The translations under genes were made by a program, and so were the position numbers. Of a stretch of DNA of 64,000 bases, positions 59,424 to 64,000 are shown piece by piece. This stretch comes from JBOCEF01 sp050586345 (lineage in GTDB: Bacteria; Pseudomonadota; Alphaproteobacteria; Rhodobacterales; Rhodobacteraceae), in NCBI RefSeq assembly GCF_050586345.1, contig NZ_JBOCEF010000017.1:15174-79173 (forward strand), read 5' to 3'. The notes under the pieces were generated by a model. The model was not told the origin of the DNA and ran no database searches. It worked only from the letters and a program-made list of their open reading frames with translations. Every line of letters begins with the position of its first letter. Position 1 is the first letter of the stretch.

Positions 59424-60146
59424 TCAGGAGGCGCGCAGGCTCACCTCGGTGATCACCGCGCTGTAGAAGGTGAATGTGGCGACGACCACGAAGCCATGCC
59501 AGATGGCGTTGTGAAACGGCAGGCGTTCCCAGAGGAAAAAACCGATCCCCGCGGTGTAGGTCAGCCCGCCGACAAGGGCGAGGATAGCGGTGGCCGCCGC
59601 CAGCGGCTCGGCCCCCGCGCCGGGGAAGAACAGCGCCAGCCCCGCCCAGCCGAGCGCGATGTAGAACAGGAGCGACAGGCGCTGCAGCCGGTGCGGGGCG
59701 ATCAGCTTGGCCGCAGCCCCCCCGAGCGCCCCGGCCCAGACCGCGCCCAGCGCCCAGCCCGACCAGGCCCCGCCGACGAGCACGGCGAAGGGCGTCTGGC
59801 AGCCCGCGATCTTCAGGTAGATCGCCGCGTGGTCGAAGCGGCGCAGGACGGCGCGCGCGCGCTCGCGCGTCTCGGGGCACAGGTTGTAGGCGGCCGAGCA
59901 GCCGAACATCGCCAGCATCGCGGCGCCATAGACCGAGACGGCGGCGATCAGCGCCCCCTCGCCATGCAGCAGCGCCGCGAGGACGATCATCACCGGGATG
60001 CCCATGAGCGCGAGGACCAGCCCCGCCGCGTGCACCGCCGCGTCGGCGGCGATCTCGGCGCGGGTCAGGGGCCGGGGGGCGGGCGTCGCCTCCAGCGGCA
60101 CGGCGGCCGAGGGGGCGCGCTCGGGGCTGATGGCGCGGTCGTCCAT
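59424..60146 (-). CDS. Hemolysin III (YqfA/PAQR) family membrane protein
   Basis: The 240-residue protein has seven transmembrane helices and the hemolysin III / PAQR motifs EIAADAAVHAAGLVLALMG, CSAAYNLCPE, RFDHAAIYLKIAGCQTPFAV and ERLPFHNAIWHGFVVVATFT. The conserved histidines and Asp form a metal site. Despite the name, the enzymatic role, perhaps a ceramidase-like hydrolase or receptor, is unknown in bacteria. The ATG at 60146 fits; a short upstream in-frame extension is possible. Confidence 0.9.
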   Translation of the reverse strand: MDDRAISPERAPSAAVPLEATPAPRPLTRAEIAADAAVHAAGLVLALMGIPVMIVLAALLHGEGALIAAVSVYGAAMLAMFGCSAAYNLCPETRERARAVLRRFDHAAIYLKIAGCQTPFAVLVGGAWSGWALGAVWAGALGGAAAKLIAPHRLQRLSLLFYIALGWAGLALFFPGAGAEPLAAATAILALVGGLTYTAGIGFFLWERLPFHNAIWHGFVVVATFTFYSAVITEVSLRAS

Positions 60147-60482
60147 GTGGTTAAGGATGTGGGGGCGGAGGTCTGCGCGCAACCCAAAGTCGGCGCGGAT
60201 TCGAGGCGATTTCGAGGCGTCCCGCCCCGTCCGGGGTCCGCGCCGGTCGCCGCCGCCGCAGCGCGGGGCCGCCGGGGGCCGCCGGCCAGGGGCGTATCAA
60301 GGGGGACGTCCCCGGGCTCTTGTCCGGGGCTCTTGTCCGGGGCGCGCCGCCCGGCGCCGCTCCCCGGGGCTTGTCCGGCAAGGACCGCCCCGCGGGCGCA
60401 GCCGCGCCCTGCCCGCCCCCGCCCGCGCGGGGACGCCGGGTCTTCGGCCGTCCGGCGGGCGCATCCGCCCGCCGCGCCGGGA
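60147..60482. other. Intergenic region with short direct repeats
   Basis: A 336-bp spacer that is low in coding signal. GGCTCTTGTCCGG occurs twice in tandem at about 60315-60340, and a related GGGCTTGTCCGG at about 60366. Several GC-rich inverted repeats could stop the upstream DUF2945 transcript. No gene is seen. Confidence 0.5.
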
Positions 60483-60680
60483 TCAGTCGAGCGACAGCTC
60501 GCTCTGGCGCTTGAGCACTTCGCCCCCCGCGCCGTCCACGAGATACGCGCTCTCGCGCGCCTCGGAGAAGCCGCCGGGACCGTGCACGCCGCTGATCGCC
60601 GCGTAGACCTCGCGCACCACGCCGAAGCCCGCGCCGCCGGCGCCGTACCATCTCACCGCATCACCTTTCTGGAATCCCAT
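60483..60680 (-). CDS. DUF2945-type (hypervirulence-associated Tudor-like) small protein
   Basis: The 65-residue protein has the DUF2945 layout: MGFQKGDAVRWYGAGGAGFG at the start (small SH3-like beta barrel), then a middle segment GVVREVYAAISGVHGPGGFS and the C-terminus SAYLVDGAGGEVLKRQSEL. Function is unknown; such proteins are often small and cytoplasmic. The ATG at 60680 is the only reasonable start. The next gene upstream, rmuC, is 115 bp away on the same strand. Confidence 0.75.
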   Translation of the reverse strand: MGFQKGDAVRWYGAGGAGFGVVREVYAAISGVHGPGGFSEARESAYLVDGAGGEVLKRQSELSLD

Positions 60681-60795
60681 CGATCTAGCCTTTCGTCTTC
60701 GGGTCCGCCGTTGAGGACCACTCTTTCTGAAAGAAATGACGATCCGGTTCCGAAACCACCCCAAATCACGGATTCGGGAATTGGAAATGCTGATT

Positions 60796-62316
60796 TCACT
60801 CCGCCGCTTCGGGCGCGGGCGTCTCTTCAGGGTCCTGCAGCTCCGCGCCGCCCGCCGCCGCGGGGGCCAGGCGCTTGGCGGTCCTGGCGCCAAGCTTGCG
60901 CAGCGTCTCGACCTGGGAGAGCACCGAGCCCTGCCCCGTCGAGAGCTGCGCCATGGCCGTCCGGTGGCTGTCGGCCGCGCGGGCGATGGAGGCCCCGGCA
61001 CGGTCCAGGTTCTCCACCGCAAGAACCATCTTATCATAAAGTCGCCCGGCCCGCTCGGCGATCGCGTCGGCATTGGCGTTGCGCCGCTCGATGGACCAGA
61101 CGCTCTCGATCGTGCGCAGCGCCATCATCAGCGTGGTGGGCGTGGCGATGGTCACGCCCTTCTCCAGCGCGTGCGCCGTCAGGGCGCCGTCGGCGCGCAG
61201 CGCCTCGGCCAGCGCGCCCTCGATGGGCATGAACATCACCACGTACTCGGCCGAGCGCGCCTCCGCCTCCTGGTAGGCCTTGGCCCCGAGCCGGTCGACA
61301 TGGGAGCGCACCGAGGCGAGGTGCCGGGCGCGGGCGGCGGCGGCGGTCTCCTCGTCCTCGGCCGCCATCGCCTCGGCATAGGCGGTCAGCGAGACCTTGG
61401 AATCGATCACCAGCGTGCGCCCGCCGGGCAGGCGCAGCACCACGTCGGGGCGCAGGCGGGATCCATCCGCGGCGATGCGGTGGGCCTGGACCTCGTATTC
61501 CTCGCCCTTGCGCAGCCCCGAGCGTTCCAGCAGCGTCTCGAGCACCATTTCGCCCCAGGCCCCCTGGGCGCGGGTGTCGCCCTTGAGCGCCTGCGCAAGG
61601 TCCCGCGCATCCTTGGCGAGATCGGCGGAGCGGCGCGAGAGCTGGTCGATCTCGGCCTTCAGCCGCTCGCGGTCGCGCGCGGCGCCTTCATTGGCCATGG
61701 CGAGCTGTTTCTGGAACCCGTCGAGCTGCTGTTTCAGCGGCCCCACCACGCCGCCCAGCGCGGCGCCGTGGGTGTTGGCGAGGCGGTCCTGGCTGCGGGC
61801 CAGCGCATCGTCGGCCAGCTTGGCGAGGCGGTCATCCACCTGCGCGCGCAGGTCCGCCAGCCGCGCCTCGTGCGCGGCCCGCGCGGCGGCCTCGGCCTCG
61901 GCCGCGGCCTCCAGCGCCGTGACCTTGCGCAGGGCCGCGTCGCGGGCGGCGCGCAGGGCGTCCCGCTCCTCCTCCAGCCGCGCGAGGCGGGTTTCCAGCG
62001 GCGCGATCCGCTCGGCCCGGGCCTCCAGCGCCGCGGCATGGGCGGCGGCGGCGGAAAGGCGCTCTCCCATCCCGTCCAGCCGGTCGGCCAGCCGGTCGCG
62101 CTCGGCGGCCAGCGCGGGGGCGCGGGCGGCGTCGGCGCGGGCCTCGGCCAGGGCGGCGAGGGCGCCGTCCCGCTCATCCTCCATCTGCGCCAGCGCCCGG
62201 CGCGCGCCGCCCTGCGCCCTGGCGGCGAGCATCAGCGCCAGCAACGCCAGCGCGGCGAGGGCGGGGATCAGCGGTTCGTCTTGAATCGCAGACAGATAGG
62301 GGGCGAGCGCGTCCAT
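60796..62316 (-). CDS. rmuC: DNA recombination protein RmuC
   Basis: The 506-residue protein has an N-terminal membrane anchor (LIPALAALALLALMLAARAQ), a coiled-coil of about 170 residues and an RmuC nuclease-like core. The core has GDTRAQGAWGEMVLETLLERSG and LRLPGGRTLVIDSKVSLTAY (the PD-D/ExK-like DSK motif), plus VMFMPIEGALAEALRADGAL and PTTLMMALRTIESVW. It is believed to process or limit DNA rearrangements. The length is typical of alphaproteobacterial members. Confidence 0.95.
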   Translation of the reverse strand: MDALAPYLSAIQDEPLIPALAALALLALMLAARAQGGARRALAQMEDERDGALAALAEARADAARAPALAAERDRLADRLDGMGERLSAAAAHAAALEARAERIAPLETRLARLEEERDALRAARDAALRKVTALEAAAEAEAAARAAHEARLADLRAQVDDRLAKLADDALARSQDRLANTHGAALGGVVGPLKQQLDGFQKQLAMANEGAARDRERLKAEIDQLSRRSADLAKDARDLAQALKGDTRAQGAWGEMVLETLLERSGLRKGEEYEVQAHRIAADGSRLRPDVVLRLPGGRTLVIDSKVSLTAYAEAMAAEDEETAAAARARHLASVRSHVDRLGAKAYQEAEARSAEYVVMFMPIEGALAEALRADGALTAHALEKGVTIATPTTLMMALRTIESVWSIERRNANADAIAERAGRLYDKMVLAVENLDRAGASIARAADSHRTAMAQLSTGQGSVLSQVETLRKLGARTAKRLAPAAAGGAELQDPEETPAPEAAE

Positions 62317-62502
62317 GGAGCCTCCGGCGGTCCTCGGGGCGGAATCATGGAACAAATCGGGAATCGGCGCAATGGGGGTCGCGGCCCGCCCCGCCCGGCC
62401 CGCCGGTCCGGGGCATTCGAGACGATTTCGAGGGGCCGCGTGCTTTGCAGGCGGCTGACGTAGCGGCAGACTGCAGCCGAACCCCGACATCCAGGACGCG
62501 CG

Positions 62503-63876
62503 ATGACCCAGCGAACCGCCGCCATCCTTTCCGCAGACGTGGTCCAGGCGACCGCGATGATGGAGCGCGACGGCGAGGGCGCCCTGGCGCGTCTGAAACG
62601 GCTGCGCCACGAGGTGGTGCAGCCGGCGATCGCCGGGCGGCGCGGGCGGGCCTTCAAGGTGATGGGCGACGGGCTGCTGGCCGAGTTCCCAGCCCCCGGC
62701 GCGGCGGTGGCCGCGGCGGTGGAGATCCAGCGCAGCCTCGCCTCGGGCGCCGGGCGCGCGGCGGGCGGGGCCGAGATCGCGCTGCGCATCGGCGTGCATC
62801 GCGGGGCGGCGATCCCCGACGGGCTCGACCTTTACGGCGACGCGGTGAACGGGGCGTCGCGGCTTCAGGCGCTGGCCCGGCCCGGCGGCGTGGCGGTCTC
62901 GGGCCCGGCCTGGGCGGGGGCGGGCGGGCTGCAGCTGCGCCCGCGCGACGGCGGGATGCAGGCGCTGCGCGGCTTCTCTCGCCCGGTGCGGGTGCTGTTC
63001 ATCGACGGCCCCGAGACGACCCCCGCCGGCCCCGCCGCCCGCCAGCGCATCTACTCCGTGAAGGGCGGCGGCGGCGCCGAGATCGCCTGGACCCGCCACG
63101 GCGACGGCCCGCCCCTGCTGCGGGCGGGGCATTACCTGACCCATATGCACCACGACTGGGAAAACCCGGTCTGGCGCCCGACGCTCGACCTGATGGGCGC
63201 GCGGTTCCGGGTGGTGCGCTACGACATGCGCGGCTCGGGCCTGTCCGAGCGGCGCGTGCCGGACATGTCGCTGGACCGCTATGTCGAGGACATGGCCGCG
63301 GTGGCGGACGCGGCCGGGCTGGAGCGGTTCCCGGTGCTGGCCCTGTCGCAGGGGGTGGCGGTGGCGCTGCGCTTCGCCGCGCGGTTCCCCGAACGGGTGA
63401 CGGCGATGGCGTTCTGGGGCGGCTTCGCCCGCAGCCGCCTCGCGCGCGGGGACCCGGCGGCCGAGGCCGAGGCGGAGGCGCTCCTGGGCCTGATCCGCGT
63501 CGGCTGGGGCGCCCATGGCAGCCCGTTCCTCAAGGCGTTCACGGCGATGTTCATGCCCGACGCCACCCCGGCCCAGGTCGACGGTTTCGTCGAGACCCAG
63601 CGCGCCTGCGCCGATGTCGACGGCGCGGTGCGGGTGCGCGAGGCGATCCACCGGTTCGACGGGCTCGACGCCGCCGCGGCGCTGAACCTGCCGCTGCTGA
63701 TCGCCCATGCCGAGCGGGACGCGGTGGCGCCGCTGGCCGAGGCGCAGCTGATCGCCGAGCGGGTTCCCGGCGCCGCGCTGGTGCGCTTCGACAGCGACTC
63801 GCACGTGCTGCTGCCGCAGAACGCCAACTGGGCGGCGCTGGACCTGATGCTGGATTTCCTGGCCGCGCACGGCTGA
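62503..63876 (+). CDS. Class III nucleotide cyclase fused to an alpha/beta-hydrolase
   Basis: The 457-residue protein joins an N-terminal class III adenylyl/guanylyl cyclase domain (about 1-165) to an alpha/beta-hydrolase domain (about 195-455). The cyclase keeps the two metal aspartates (Asp12 in ILSADVV, Asp56 in MGDG), the base-recognition Lys52, and Asn116/Arg120 in GDAVNGASRL, so it should be active on ATP. The hydrolase has its nucleophile Ser282 in LALSQGVAV, an Asp in HAERDAVAPL and His in SDSHVLLP. No sensor or membrane domain is visible. It may respond to the hydrolase substrate. Confidence 0.9.
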   Translation: MTQRTAAILSADVVQATAMMERDGEGALARLKRLRHEVVQPAIAGRRGRAFKVMGDGLLAEFPAPGAAVAAAVEIQRSLASGAGRAAGGAEIALRIGVHRGAAIPDGLDLYGDAVNGASRLQALARPGGVAVSGPAWAGAGGLQLRPRDGGMQALRGFSRPVRVLFIDGPETTPAGPAARQRIYSVKGGGGAEIAWTRHGDGPPLLRAGHYLTHMHHDWENPVWRPTLDLMGARFRVVRYDMRGSGLSERRVPDMSLDRYVEDMAAVADAAGLERFPVLALSQGVAVALRFAARFPERVTAMAFWGGFARSRLARGDPAAEAEAEALLGLIRVGWGAHGSPFLKAFTAMFMPDATPAQVDGFVETQRACADVDGAVRVREAIHRFDGLDAAAALNLPLLIAHAERDAVAPLAEAQLIAERVPGAALVRFDSDSHVLLPQNANWAALDLMLDFLAAHG

Positions 63877-64000
63877 CCCCGCGCGCCCCGCCGGCGGGGA
63901 TGGAGGGGGAGCGCGAGGGGGAGCTTCGGGGGCCTCGGCGGCGATGACTTCGGCCGGGGAGAGGCGGGCGAGCATCGGCCCGAGCCCTGCGCGCGGGCAG
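63877..64000. other. Window end, no gene supported
   Basis: The last 124 bases are GC-rich with frames open on both strands. Nothing recognisable can be assigned; an additional gene may begin beyond the edge. Confidence 0.4.

Noticed and set aside
60796..63975. A single minus-strand frame covering rmuC and the region opposite the cyclase gene
   Set aside because: Only the part from 62316 downward has RmuC motifs; the upstream part is the mirror of the cyclase-hydrolase gene.

Overview
The window is very GC-rich chromosomal DNA (roughly 70% or more by eye, third codon positions almost all G or C). Gene content points to an alphaproteobacterium of the Rhodobacterales (Paracoccaceae/Roseobacter relatives). 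The signs are a circularly permuted tmRNA gene next to an alpha-type sspB, a bifunctional Sat-CysC protein, a VPLPA-CTERM protein, DUF4169/ribbon-helix-helix and DUF1643 genes, and a C-P lyase operon of the alphaproteobacterial type. The genus is not determined. One run of 100 Ns (10731-10830) marks a scaffold gap beside an 8-bp tandem repeat.

Layout. 0.2-10.6 kb: ispG, a RodZ-like protein, a DUF1295 membrane protein, a MarR regulator, a ROK sugar kinase coupled to sdhE, an XRE regulator, an EamA transporter, a VPLPA-CTERM exoprotein, an aspartate aminotransferase and a Mug-type DNA glycosylase. 10.6-17.4 kb: the gap and repeats, a GGDEF protein, Sat-CysC, a small membrane protein and the glucan glucosyltransferase MdoH. 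17.5-25 kb: a pterin-like accessory region. It holds an MDR dehydrogenase, a degenerate 6-pyruvoyl-tetrahydropterin-synthase homologue, a GT4 glycosyltransferase and a methyltransferase on the plus strand. On the minus strand it holds opgC, a RibD-like reductase and a cytochrome b561. 25-31 kb: a TTC38-type TPR protein, a YeeE/YedE sulfur transporter, an uncharacterised protein, a FadR-type regulator and a VOC protein.

31.4-44.5 kb is a complete phosphonate-use locus. phnG-H-I-orfA-orfB-J-K-L-N-M run on the minus strand, nearly all with overlapping start and stop codons. They diverge from phnF, phnC, phnD, a fused phnE1-phnE2 and a phn-associated hexapeptide acyltransferase. The shared control region holds a PhnF-like inverted repeat over the phnG ribosome-binding site and a PHO-box-like element. 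A second PHO-like 11-bp repeat array precedes phnC. Two small unknown genes, one acidic and one basic, sit inside the C-P lyase core, and a good-looking antisense frame lies across the basic one.

44.6-64 kb: sspB and the permuted tmRNA, a PHB-depolymerase-like secreted hydrolase, a YHS protein and a Tat-exported isochorismatase-fold hydrolase preceded by three copies of a TetR-like palindrome. Then come an FMN alpha-hydroxy-acid dehydrogenase, fumC, a probable structured RNA with 6S-like architecture, DUF1643, DUF4169 and a ribbon-helix-helix protein, ccdA, an unusual SoxX-like cytochrome, a beta-propeller/RTX protein, chaN, creA, hemolysin III, a DUF2945 protein, rmuC and a class III cyclase fused to an alpha/beta-hydrolase.

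The strongest leads for something undescribed are: (1) the pterin-like cluster around a PTPS homologue that has lost its catalytic residues; (2) the two unknown genes, plus the antisense frame, in the C-P lyase operon; (3) the single-chain PhnE; (4) the triple TetR-like operator array with no regulator nearby; (5) the 6S-like RNA candidate downstream of fumC. All functions are read from sequence motifs without database searches.
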